Assembly: GCA_964570285.1 (NCBI GenBank)
Contig: CAZMXP010000001.1
Span: 124,001 to 188,000, forward strand
Source: CAZMXP01 sp964570285
GTDB taxonomy: Bacteria > Planctomycetota > PLA2
DNA length: 64,000 nucleotides
Reading direction: 5' to 3'
A program made the position numbers and the translations under genes. Below the pieces are notes generated by a model that was given only the letters and a program-made list of their open reading frames with translations, was not told where the DNA came from and made no database searches. Numbering within the stretch: position 1 is the stretch's first letter; each line of letters begins with the position of its first letter. Below, one piece after another: positions 27,008 through 36,736 of this stretch.

Positions 27008-29641
27008 ATGCTCGCGCGGAGCATCGCCGAACAGGCGTTGCGCCTTCCCCCCCAGCAGCGCGCCGCCTATCTCGACAGCGCCTGCGGCACCGACCGCGAA
27101 CTCCGCACCACGGTGGAGGAACTGCTGCGGCGGCAGGAGTCGGCGACGATCCTCCCGCAGGCCCCCGAGCCCCCCGAGGATCGCCCCGCGCCGGAGGCCC
27201 AAGTCCGCCGCATCGGCCCCTACACGATCCTGAAGCCCCTCGGCGAGGGCGGCATGGGCATCGTCTACCTGGCCGAGCAGAGCAGCCCGCGGCGCACCGT
27301 TGCGTTGAAGGTCGTGCGCCCCCACCTCGCGACGCCGCGGCTCCTGCGCCGCTTCGACCTCGAGGTACAGACGCTCGGGCGACTGCAGCACCCGGGCATC
27401 GCGCAGATCCACGAGGCGGGCGTCGCCGAGACGCCGTTCGGCGCGCAGCCCTACTTCGCGATGGAACTCGTCGAGGGGCTCACGCTGGTGCGCCATGCCG
27501 ACGAGCGCGGGCTCGGCACGCGCGAGCGCCTCGCGCTGGTGGCGCGGGTCTGCGCGGCGGTGCAGTATGCGCACACCCGCGGCATCATCCACAGGGACCT
27601 GAAGCCGGGCAACATCATCGTCGACGCGAGCGGCCAGCCGAAGGTGCTCGACTTCGGCGTCGCGCGCGCGATCGAGAGCGAGGCGTCGAACACGATGCAG
27701 ACCGAGGCGGGGCAGATGGTGGGCACGCTGCCCTACATGAGCCCGGAGCAGGTCGCGGGCGACCCCGACGCCGTCGACACGCGCACCGACGTCTACGCCC
27801 TCGGCGTGATCCTCTACGAGCTGCTCGCGGGGCGGCTGCCGCACGAGTTCGCGACGCGCTCGTTCACCGAGATGGTGCGGACCGTCGGCGCGGGACCGAC
27901 GGTGCCGCTCGTCTCGGTGCGGCCCGACCTGCGCGGCGACATCGCGACGATCGTCGGCCGCGCCCTCGAGCCGAGCCGCGACCGGCGCTACCAGAGCGCC
28001 GCGGAACTCGCGGGGGACCTGGAGCGGTTCCTGCGGAGCGAGCCGATCCTCGCGCGGCCGGCGAGCCCGCTCTACGTGCTCGCGAAGTTCGCGCAGCGCA
28101 ACCGCGCGCTCGTCGCCGGCGCGCTCGCGGTGCTGCTCGTGCTCGCGCTCGGCGTCGCGGGCACGATCTGGCAGATGGTGCGCGCGACACGGCAGCGCGA
28201 CCGCGCGATCTCGGCGGAGTCGCTCGCCGAGCAGCGGCGCCTCGAGGCGCAGGAGGAGGCCGACACCGCCAACGCGATCAACGACTTCCTGAACAGCATG
28301 CTCGCGTCGGCGGACCCCGAGGAGAACAGGAACCGCGACCTGACGGTGCGCGAGATGATCGACCTCGCGGTGCCGCAGATCGGCGACCGTTTCAGGGGGC
28401 GCGCGGCCGTCGAGGCGCGGCTGCGCTCGACGATCGGCAGCGCCTATCAGCACCTCGGCGAGTACGAGAAGGCGCTGCCGCAGGCGGAGCTGACCCGAGA
28501 GCGATTGGAGGGGGCCTTGGGGGCCGACCACCGGCTGACGATCGGCGCGACGCGCAACGTCGCGTCGATCCACGCCGATGCGGGGCGCCTGGGCGAGGCG
28601 GAGGCGCTGTTGCAACGGGTGTTGCAGCGCCTGGAAGCGCTCTTCGGCCCCGACGACGAGGACACCTTCTTCACGAGGGCCGACCTCGCGCGGGTCTACG
28701 CCGACGAGGGGCGGCTGGTGGAGGCGGAGGCGCTCTTCCGCGACAGCATCGAGCGCGCGCGCCGCGTCGTCGGCCTCGCCCATCCGCGCCTTCTGGTCCT
28801 GCTGCACAACCTCGCGACGACGATCAAGCAGCAGGGCCGCCTTGCCGAGGCGGAGGTGGCGCTGCGCGAGTCGCTGGCCGCCCGCGAGGCCGCCTACGGG
28901 CCCGACCACCCGGAGACGCTCTACTCGATGAACAACCTCGCCGCCGCGCTGGTCGAGCGCGGGGCTGCGGAGGAGGCGGAGGCGCTGCTACGCCGCACGA
29001 TCGCCGGCCGCGAGCGCGTGCTCGGCCCCGACCACCCGAGCACGATCACGTCGCGCAGCAACCTGAGCCACCTGTTGATCACGCAGGGGCGCCTCGCGGA
29101 GGCGGAGCCGCTCGTGCGGGAGAGCCTGCGCGTCAACCGGGCGCGACTCGGCACGAGTCATCGCAACACTCTGGTTGCGATGAACCAGCTCGCCTATGTG
29201 CTCGAGGAGATCGGCAACATCGCCGAGGCGGAGGCGCTCTACCGGGAGGTCGTCGAGCTCACCGAGCGGTCGACGGGCTTCGTGCATCCCGACTCGTTCG
29301 GCCCGTTGAACAACCTCGCGAGCCTCTTGCAGCGCGGGGGCCGCCTCGAGGAGGCGCTGCGCCGCTACGAGCAACTCGACGCCGCTGCCGCGAAGGTGCT
29401 GCCGCCGGGCCACTACTACGGGGCCCTCTTCCAAAGCAACCATGCGGAGTGCCTGCTCGATTGCAAGCGCTACGCCGAGGCGGAGCCGATGCTGCTCGCC
29501 TGCCACGCACTGCTGTCGCGGACGCTCGGCCCCGCCCACGCACGCACCGTCAAGAACCTCGGCCGCCTCGCCCGGCTCTACGACGAGACCGCCCGGCCCG
29601 GCGACGCCGCCCGGATCCGCGCCCTCCTCCCCCCCCGCTAG
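27008..29641 (+). CDS. Ser/Thr protein kinase with C-terminal TPR array
   Basis: 877 residues from the ATG at 27008. An N-terminal helical segment (LPPQQRAAYLDSACGTDREL, 13-32) typical of planctomycete and acidobacterial kinases precedes a Hanks-type kinase at about 71-335 (GEGGMGIVYLA, Lys101, HRDLKPGN, DFGVAR, MSPEQ). One transmembrane helix follows at about 365-390 (ALVAGALAVLLVLALGVAG). About ten tetratricopeptide repeats of the kinesin-light-chain type (GRLAEAEALLR, LGPDHPST) then fill 420-877, probably outside the cytoplasm and used for protein binding. The gene is convergent with an FHA-GAF-PP2C phosphatase and the two 3' ends share a REP-like palindrome. Substrates are unknown. Confidence 0.93.
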   Translation: MLARSIAEQALRLPPQQRAAYLDSACGTDRELRTTVEELLRRQESATILPQAPEPPEDRPAPEAQVRRIGPYTILKPLGEGGMGIVYLAEQSSPRRTVALKVVRPHLATPRLLRRFDLEVQTLGRLQHPGIAQIHEAGVAETPFGAQPYFAMELVEGLTLVRHADERGLGTRERLALVARVCAAVQYAHTRGIIHRDLKPGNIIVDASGQPKVLDFGVARAIESEASNTMQTEAGQMVGTLPYMSPEQVAGDPDAVDTRTDVYALGVILYELLAGRLPHEFATRSFTEMVRTVGAGPTVPLVSVRPDLRGDIATIVGRALEPSRDRRYQSAAELAGDLERFLRSEPILARPASPLYVLAKFAQRNRALVAGALAVLLVLALGVAGTIWQMVRATRQRDRAISAESLAEQRRLEAQEEADTANAINDFLNSMLASADPEENRNRDLTVREMIDLAVPQIGDRFRGRAAVEARLRSTIGSAYQHLGEYEKALPQAELTRERLEGALGADHRLTIGATRNVASIHADAGRLGEAEALLQRVLQRLEALFGPDDEDTFFTRADLARVYADEGRLVEAEALFRDSIERARRVVGLAHPRLLVLLHNLATTIKQQGRLAEAEVALRESLAAREAAYGPDHPETLYSMNNLAAALVERGAAEEAEALLRRTIAGRERVLGPDHPSTITSRSNLSHLLITQGRLAEAEPLVRESLRVNRARLGTSHRNTLVAMNQLAYVLEEIGNIAEAEALYREVVELTERSTGFVHPDSFGPLNNLASLLQRGGRLEEALRRYEQLDAAAAKVLPPGHYYGALFQSNHAECLLDCKRYAEAEPMLLACHALLSRTLGPAHARTVKNLGRLARLYDETARPGDAARIRALLPPR

Positions 29642-29673
29642 CGGGACAAAAGGGTCAGACCCCGTTGTCCCGC
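29641..29673. repeat. REP-like palindrome, copy 2, shared by two gene ends
   Basis: Same 33-base inverted repeat as at 26952, with one base change (AAAAGGGT for AAAGGGGT). Its first base is the last base of the kinase TAG stop. On the minus strand it encodes the last residues and the TGA stop of the PP2C phosphatase (ERDNGV-stop). It may serve as a bidirectional terminator. Confidence 0.9.
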
Positions 29674-31277
29674 TCGAGGGGGACTTCGAGAGAGGCGATG
29701 GTCGTATCGTCGTCGAGGCTGTCCGTGCCCGCGAATCGCAGTAGCGCGTCGAACAGGCGGGCGACGTCGTCGGCCGCCGAGCCGGAACTGCGCACCACCT
29801 CCCGCACCCGGTCGAGACCGAAGCGCTCGCCGTGGATCGAGGGCTGCTCGACGATCCCGTCGCTGAAGAGCAGCAGCCGCTCCCCGGGACCGAGATCGAG
29901 CAGCGCGGAGCGGTAGACGGTCTCGGCGAGGATGCCCGCGGGAATCCCCCCCTTCGCCTCGGGCCGCTCCGCGTCGCCGTTCGCGCGCACCTTGAGCCAG
30001 TGGCCGTGGCCCGCGTCCGCGTAGACGACGCGGCGTCCGGTCGGGTCGACGACCCCGACCCAGAGGCTGACGAACCGCCCCTTCGCCGAGTGCGTCGCGA
30101 GGTAGCGGTTGACGGCGCCGAGCGCCTGCGCCGGGTCGGGGGACTGGAGCAGGGCGCCATGCAGGTGCGACTGCGCGGCGGCCATCACGATGCCCGCCCC
30201 CGCGCCGGCGCCGGTGACGTCCCCGAGGCAGATCGCCACGCGCCCCCCGGGCAGCGCGAGCGCATCGAACATGTCGCCCGCGACGACGAGGCCCGGGCGC
30301 ATGCGCATCTCGTACCGCAGGCCGTGGATCCTTCCGCTCGACGGCGGCCCCAGCAACTCCTGCGCTTCGCGGGCCGCGCGCAGCTCGGTCAGCAGGTCCC
30401 GATGGCGGCGCTCCGTCTCGGTGCGGCGCAGTCGCGCGAGCGCGAGCCCGTGCAGCAGCGCGAGCGCGGAGCAGAACTCCAGCGCCTCCCCGGCGATCGG
30501 CGGCTCGCCCGCGCGGGAGTCCACGTAGACGAAGGCCGTGACGGCGTCGCCCTCGTGGACCGGGACGCAGAGCGCGGCGCGGATGCCGAGCTCCACGATG
30601 CTCTGCCCCCACTCCCCCTGACCTTCCCCGCCCACGATGGCGGCCTCCCCTGCGGAGGCCGACCGCACGAGCGACCGGCCGACCGAGAACTCCGCCGGGA
30701 GCCCGGCGCGCGTGCGCGAGGCCACGATCGCGACCTCCTCGTCGTTGCCGAGGCGCGCGAGCACCGCCGCACGCGCCCCGCCCGCCCCCGCGAGCGCGCA
30801 GGCGGCGATCACGCCCGCCAGATCCTCCTCGCTCGGCGCGGCACCGATCTCCTCGGCGCAGCGCAGCAGCAGCCGGAGCCGCTCGGCCGCCCCGCCGGCC
30901 ACGGGCGTCCGCGGCGCCGCACGCGGCGCGGGCGGGCCGTCATCCAGCGTGCGCACCACCGTCGCGTGCTCCGCCCGGGTGCGGATGCGGAAGACGAACG
31001 GCCCGAGGCGCAGCAGGTCCCCTTCGCCGAGGGAGACGGGCGTCCGCGCATCCAGCCGCGCGCCGTTGAGCATCGAGCCGGCCTGGCTCCCGAGGTCGGT
31101 GTAAAACCAGTGGCCGCCCTTCTCCGACAAGAGGCCGTGGTTGCGCGAGACCGTTGGGTGGTCGAGGAAGAGCGGACACTCGAGCCCCCGGCCGATCTTG
31201 ACGGCGCCGCCGCGCCTCGCGACGAACCGCGCGACCGGCGGGCCGTCGAGGGGCTCGAGGGTCAGCGCATCTTCCAT
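29655..31277 (-). CDS. FHA-GAF-PP2C (SpoIIE/RsbU-type) protein phosphatase
   Basis: 540 residues. An N-terminal FHA domain (IGRGLECPLFLDHPTVSRNH, with the GS-R-SRNH phosphothreonine-binding pattern) covers about 25-100. A GAF domain lies at about 130-285. A PP2C-like SpoIIE phosphatase domain (about 310-530) has the metal motifs GDMFDALALPGG and GDVTGAGAGAGIVMA and ends with DDDTTIA. This architecture dephosphorylates Ser/Thr-phosphoproteins and often acts opposite Hanks kinases or in partner-switching; being back to back with the kinase-TPR gene supports such pairing, which is inference. The last residues are encoded by the REP-like repeat, so the natural C terminus may have been altered by its insertion. 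Confidence 0.92.
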   Translation of the reverse strand: MEDALTLEPLDGPPVARFVARRGGAVKIGRGLECPLFLDHPTVSRNHGLLSEKGGHWFYTDLGSQAGSMLNGARLDARTPVSLGEGDLLRLGPFVFRIRTRAEHATVVRTLDDGPPAPRAAPRTPVAGGAAERLRLLLRCAEEIGAAPSEEDLAGVIAACALAGAGGARAAVLARLGNDEEVAIVASRTRAGLPAEFSVGRSLVRSASAGEAAIVGGEGQGEWGQSIVELGIRAALCVPVHEGDAVTAFVYVDSRAGEPPIAGEALEFCSALALLHGLALARLRRTETERRHRDLLTELRAAREAQELLGPPSSGRIHGLRYEMRMRPGLVVAGDMFDALALPGGRVAICLGDVTGAGAGAGIVMAAAQSHLHGALLQSPDPAQALGAVNRYLATHSAKGRFVSLWVGVVDPTGRRVVYADAGHGHWLKVRANGDAERPEAKGGIPAGILAETVYRSALLDLGPGERLLLFSDGIVEQPSIHGERFGLDRVREVVRSSGSAADDVARLFDALLRFAGTDSLDDDTTIASLEVPLERDNGV

Positions 31278-31366
31278 GCGAGCCCCATGCTAGCGGCGGC
31301 CTCCCACGGGAGGAGGACGAACCGCGAAGGCGGGCCGAAGCAGGGGCCCCTCGCCTCGCCGCGCGC

Positions 31367-33151
31367 CTACTCCCGCATCACGGGATAGAGCAGCCAGCGG
31401 TCATCGGGGAAGGGCGTTCTCGCGTAGAACCAGTCGAGGCGGGCCCCCGGATCTTTCGCGAAGGCCGCATCCTTCAGCTTCTCGCTGAATTCGCGCCGCA
31501 GCGTCTCGCTCTCCGCGAGCATCGCCTCCGCCATCGCCTCCATGACGTAGTCGTCGGCGTACTCCGTCCGCTGGAGGCACTCGAGGAAGAAGCCCCACGC
31601 GAAGAAGGAGTCGGGTGAGGCGGGCTCGAGCAGCAGCATCGCGAGGTTGCCCAGCGGCTGGTCGGTGGGCACGCGCACGCTGCCCGGCGCGAACCGCTCG
31701 CGGCGGCGCTCGGCGCGGAAGGAGGCGCGCACCGTCACGTGCCCCTCGAAGGCCTGCCCGGAGAGCGCGGGTTCCACGATGCGCGTGGCCTCCACCTCCA
31801 CCTCCCGCGCCGCCTCGAGGCGCTCGAGCCGGATCCCGTGCACCGCGAGGCGCTCGATCACCTCGCTCCACGCGGGCGGGACCCAGTAGGCCGCGGGCCT
31901 CGACGCGGTCGCGGCGGGCTCGCTCTCCACCGGGTTCGGGATCTCGAGCGTGACGGGACGACCGGTCCAGAGCGTGCGCAGGCCGCCGCTCACCGGCGAG
32001 GGAACCAGTTCGCAGGCGACGCCGAGGAACGTCACGCGCGCCGGTTCGCCCTCCGGCACCCGGAACGCGAGCGGCACCGTCCCGGGACGGCGCCCCCGGT
32101 CGGCGGCGATCGCCGCGCGCAGCGCCGCGCCCCCGTGGCCCAGCGTCCGGAGCGCGCTCTCCAGCAGGACATAGGTGCCCAGCACGCGCTGGTCGAAGGG
32201 CTTGAGCGAGTGGTTCTCGACGAGCAGCGTCGGCAGGTGTCGCGCGTCGCCGTAGCCGTTGGAGAAGCGCGGTCCCATCGTGGCGCCGCTGTTTCCTTTC
32301 GTCAGGTCCCTCGCGTCGAGGGGAAACACCAGGGGTCCGGGGACGTGGCCCATCGCCCGCAGCCCGGCGGAGAGCGCGGGGGTGAGCGTCGCCTCGAGCC
32401 ACGCGGCGATGGCGGGCGACCAGGCGTGGCGCCCGTTGTGCCCCCACGTGATGTCGTACTGGTAGTCGGCGCCGTTGGTGACATGGATGTCGAAGTAGAG
32501 GTCGGGGTCCCACGCGTCGAGCGCGCGCACGACGGCCCGCATCTCCGGGGAGTCGAGCTTGGCGTAGTCGCGGTTCAGGTTGAGGTTGCGCGAGGTCGTG
32601 CGCCAGCCCGTGAGCGCGGGGCCGTTCTGGTTGATGCGCCCGGGGCCGAACCGCTCGTGGCCGTCCACGCTGAAGATGGGCAGGAAGAGCAGGTTCGCCC
32701 TCTCGAGGAGCGCCTGCTTCCCGGGGAGGAACGCGAGGTCGCGCAGCAGCATCATGCCCGCGTCCTTGCCGTCGACCTCGCCGCTGTGGATGCCCCCCTG
32801 CGCGAAGAGCGTGGGGCGCCCGTTCGCCCGGAGCTCGCCCGCCGTCCCCGCCCCCTCCTTCGACATCACGCAGAGCCAGAGGTCGCGCCCCTCGGGGCTC
32901 GTGCCGATCGAGACCATCTTCAGCCGCGGCGTGGCGGCGGCGAGGCGCCGCAGCCACGCGACCGTCTCGTCGTAGCGCGGCGTGGCGGCAAAGCCGCTCG
33001 CCTCGGTGGGCGTGATCCAGGGGTCGCCGGCCGGGCGCACGAGCGCGCGGCTCGCGCCGTTCCACGGCGGTTGCGGCGGGAGGACGGGCCGGCTCTCGGC
33101 GCCGGCGCGCGCGAGGGCGGGGAGCAGGAGGAGTGCGAGGAGGCGGCGCAT
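31367..33151 (-). CDS. Secreted M14-family zinc carboxypeptidase
   Basis: 594 residues with a signal peptide (MRRLLALLLLPALARAG). The M14 domain at about 50-340 has the zinc motif HSGEVDG (His and Glu) and the third ligand in DIHVTNG. The conserved RNLNLNRDY segment and the C-terminal catalytic Glu in LLVENHSLKPFD are present. It probably removes C-terminal residues from peptides or acts on cell-wall peptides in the periplasm. A C-terminal region of about 250 residues is beta-rich and of unknown function. It lies 16 bases after the giant MscS gene in the same direction, so they may be co-transcribed. Confidence 0.92.
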   Translation of the reverse strand: MRRLLALLLLPALARAGAESRPVLPPQPPWNGASRALVRPAGDPWITPTEASGFAATPRYDETVAWLRRLAAATPRLKMVSIGTSPEGRDLWLCVMSKEGAGTAGELRANGRPTLFAQGGIHSGEVDGKDAGMMLLRDLAFLPGKQALLERANLLFLPIFSVDGHERFGPGRINQNGPALTGWRTTSRNLNLNRDYAKLDSPEMRAVVRALDAWDPDLYFDIHVTNGADYQYDITWGHNGRHAWSPAIAAWLEATLTPALSAGLRAMGHVPGPLVFPLDARDLTKGNSGATMGPRFSNGYGDARHLPTLLVENHSLKPFDQRVLGTYVLLESALRTLGHGGAALRAAIAADRGRRPGTVPLAFRVPEGEPARVTFLGVACELVPSPVSGGLRTLWTGRPVTLEIPNPVESEPAATASRPAAYWVPPAWSEVIERLAVHGIRLERLEAAREVEVEATRIVEPALSGQAFEGHVTVRASFRAERRRERFAPGSVRVPTDQPLGNLAMLLLEPASPDSFFAWGFFLECLQRTEYADDYVMEAMAEAMLAESETLRREFSEKLKDAAFAKDPGARLDWFYARTPFPDDRWLLYPVMRE

Positions 33152-33167
33152 GGCCGCATTCTAGGCG

Positions 33168-36100
33168 TCACGCCGGGGGGGGCGGGGCTTCGGGGGCGGG
33201 AGGCGGCGGCTGGGTCTTGATGTGGATGTCGCGCTGCGGGAAGGGGATCTCGATGCCCGCGCGCTGGAACGCGGCAAAAAGCGCGTAGTACAGGTCGCTG
33301 ACGATGCGCGGGTACTCCCAGGGATCCTGGACCCACGCGAGCGCCTCGAAGTCGAGCGAGCTGTCGCCGAAGCGGAGGAAGCGGACCTCCGGGGGAGGGC
33401 GGGCGAGCACGCGGCCGTGCGAGCGCACGGCCTCGAGGGCCACCTCCTTCACGAGCGCGACATCGCTCCCGTAGGCGACGCCGAAGGGGATGTGCGTGCG
33501 CAGCTTCGGGTCGGTGTAGACGTAGTTGACGACGTTCTGCGTGATGAAGTCCCGGTTGGGCACGAGCATGTAGATGTTGTCGCGCGTCTGGACGGTCGTG
33601 GCGCGGATGTTGATGCGGCGCACGATGCCCTCCGTCTGCCCGACGCGGACGACGTCGCCGACCCGCAAGGGCCGCTCGAAGAGCAGGATCAGCCCGCTGA
33701 TGAAATTGGAGACGATCTCCTGCAGGCCGAAACCGATGCCGACGCTGAGGGCCGCGACGATGTAGCCGAGGCTCGTCAGGTCGAACAGCTCCAGCGACGC
33801 GACGTAGACGCCGAGGGCGACCAGCACGTAGCCGACGAGCGTCGTGATCGTGTACTGAAGCCCCCGGTCGAGGCCGGTGCGCTGCAGCAGCAGGTCGTAG
33901 AGCGCCCGCTTGATCGCCCGCACCGCCGCGAGGGCGAAGAACAGCAGGAAGACCGCGACGAAGAGGTTCCACCAGGTGACCGGCCGCTCCGACCCGGCGC
34001 CGACGAAGGGCAACGGCTCGCCGAAGAGCGTGCGCACTTCCGCGAGGCTCGCCCCGGCGAGGGCGAGCGCGGCCCACGCCGAGAGGAAGAAGAAGAGCGT
34101 GCGCAGCACGAAGCGCGTGACGAGTTCCGCGCTCTCGCGGCGGCGCGCCCCCCCCTCGCGCTCCTCGCCCGCCTCGGGGCGCCGGATGCGCGAGAGCGCG
34201 AGCAGCATCGCCACGCGGTAGACGAGCGCCCCCGCGACCGAGACCGCGAGCACGATGCCCGAGAGCCCCGCGATGAGCCCCGCGAGGATGTCGTAGCGGA
34301 AGACATCGAGCAGCAGCAGGCCCGGCACGAGCAGCACGACGACGGGCTGCAGGACGGCGACGGAAAGGCGCAGGAAGCGGCCCAACCGCCCCTCGCCGGA
34401 GGGAAGCAGGGCGAGCAGGTGCCGCCGCCGCAGCAGCAGCGTCACGAGGACGGCACCCGCCGCGATCTTGTAGCCGAGCAGCAGGCACTCCGTCGCCCCC
34501 ACGTTCCCGTAGCCGAGATGCGTCAACGCCTGGTGGAAGGGCAGCACGACCAGCGAGAGATAGAGCAGCAGCCGCACGCCGACGCGCATCCGGGCGAGCG
34601 CCCTCGGATCGCCGCGCCCGAGGAGCCCCGGCCTGTCGCCGTGGCCCAGGAGCTGGCGATTGAGGGCGCCGAGCAGCCAGAAGCCGCCGAGGATCCACCC
34701 GAGCGACGAGAGCAGGGCCTCGACGCCGAGGGGCAGCGCCGGAAGCAGCAGCGTCGCGCCGTGCGGCAGGAGGAACAGGAAGAGCGCGATCAGGAACGCG
34801 CGGAGGAAGCGCGCCAGCGCCTCCGCCGCACCCGCGACCTCCTTGTCCTCCCGGCGCGCCTCGAGCGACCGCAGTCGCGCGCGCAGTCCGCGCCCCGCAA
34901 GGAAGAGCGCCAGCGCGAAGGCCAGCGCGCCGCCGAAGTAGGTGAGGGCTCCCGCGCCGTGTCCCGGCGTCGCGAAGTACCGGCCGACCGCGCCCACCGA
35001 GTCCACGACGAACGCCGGGAGGGCGGCGAGATCCCCGACGCCCCGCCGGACCGCCTCCCACGTGATGTGGCTCTCCCCGCGCAGGAAGAGGTTCTCGCGC
35101 CGGAGCAGGAAAAGCGTCGCGCGCTCCGTCTCGTAGGTCTCCTCCCGGATCCGGAGGCCCTTGCGGATCTCCTGCCCGATCAGGTCGAGCGCCTCCTGCG
35201 ACAACCCGAGCAGGCGCTCGCGCTCCTCCGCCAGCGCCTGCCAGCGCGACGCCTCCTCCTCCCCCCCCCCCCGCCCCCCCCCCCCCGCCCACCCCCCCCG
35301 GCGCGCCCCCCCCCCCCCGGCAAACAGAAACCCCCGCCAAGAAGAGCGCCCCGGCCCGACACCGCCGCGACGCCCGGGCCGCCCCCCCCCCCCCCCCCCC
35401 GGCGCCCCCCCCGCCCCCTCCCCGGGGGCGCGCCCCGCCGCCCGACGGGAATCGAGATCCCCCTGCATCGTCTCGCGCCGCTGCGCGAGCCGCCGTCCCT
35501 CGGCCGCCAGCGACCGTTCGCGCGCGCCGAGCGCATCGACCTCCTCGCGGTAGCCCGCGCTCCCGGTGGCCCGCTCGAGGCGCCGGAGCATTCCCGCGAC
35601 CTCCTCGCTCGTCGGCGCCGCGAGGCCCTCCCGGTAGATGCGCTCGAGCCTCGCCTGCTCTTCCAGCGCCGCGGCGCGCGCCGCCGCGAGCGTCGCCCCG
35701 CCGCGCGTCCGGTCGGCGACCTCCTGCCGCGTCGCCTTCTCGGCGGCGCGCAGCAGCTCGTTCTCGAGCTCCTCCGCGAGGCGCAGCCTCTCGTGCGGCG
35801 TCTTCGCCTGCGCGAGTTCGGCCTCCTTGCGGCGGATCGCGCTCTCGGCCGCGCTTCTCCTCCGCGAGGCGCTGGTCGAGGAGCTTCTGCACGGCGTCGG
35901 CGAGCGCCTGCGCCCGCTGCAGGCGCTTCTCGGCGGCCGCCGCGCGCGCGCGCGCGATCCCGGTCTCGGCGGGCGCGTCCTTCGCGCGCTGCTCCAGGAA
36001 CGCCGCGCGCATCGCGTGGTGGACCGCCCCCTGCTGCCGGACGCGCAGGCGGCGCTGGAGCAGGTTGTACTCCTCGTCGGAGAGGTCGCCGCGCGCCTCG

Positions 36101-36675
36101 CTCGCGGCCTTGATCTCGGCGACGGTCTTGAGCGCCTCCTGCCGCCGCTTCTCGTTCTCCTCGGTCTCGGCGGGCAGCTTCTCCTGCGCCTCGGTCCGCG
36201 CGCGCAGCGCCTCCGTGGCCTGCGCCGCCGCCGCGCGGGCGGCCTCCAGCGCGGGCAGGTAGGTCTGCTGCAGCGCGTCGTGGAGCGGAAGCGACTGCCG
36301 CAGGCGCGCGAGGGCGCCCGTCTCCTGCGCGACATCGAGCGACTCGAGCGCGCGCGTGGCGGCGGCGAGGTCGGCCTCGGCCGCGCCGAGTTCGTCCTGC
36401 AGCGTCGCGGAGGCCTGCGCCTGCCTCGCGATCTCGTCCAGCAGGACGAGGTGCCGCTCGAGGACCTCGATCGCCCGGTTGACGACGGAGACGAGCGCCG
36501 CCTTCTCGCCCTGCTGGAGTTGCGCCGCCTCCTTCTGCAACTCGTCGAGGCGCACGCGCACCGCCTCCGCGGAGCGCATGTCCACGCCGCCGGGGTTCTC
36601 GGGCAGCGGCTCCTGCGCCCGGACCGCGACCGCGATCACGCACGTCCACGCGCAGAGATAGACGAGTGCCCTCAC
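33168..36675 (-). CDS. Giant MscS/MscK-type mechanosensitive channel, frameshifted
   Basis: The reading frame is broken once. The N-terminal part starts at the GTG at 36675 (signal peptide MRALVYLCAWTCVIAVAVRA, then a long coiled coil, residues 30-270). It shifts near 35855-35861 (GAGAAGCGCGGCC) into the frame that continues to 33168. The total of 3508 bases is one more than a multiple of three, so a single extra base explains it. Corrected length is about 1168 residues. The C-terminal part has about ten membrane helices and the MscS core (GFGLQEIVSNFISGLILLFE, then GDVVRVGQTEGIVRRINIRAT). The segment 35260-35450 is an abnormal poly-C stretch. The gene is either a real frameshift or an assembly error; sequencing error seems more likely. 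Confidence 0.85.
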
Positions 36676-36736
36676 GCCGGGCGGATTATAGGGGAACGCG
36701 GGGGGAGGGGGCGGGGATCGGCGCCGCAGGGCCCGC

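Noticed and set aside
35260..35450. Collagen-like or Pro/Gly-rich domain in the MscS gene
   Set aside because: Made of C homopolymers in a region that should be coiled coil; more likely bad sequence.
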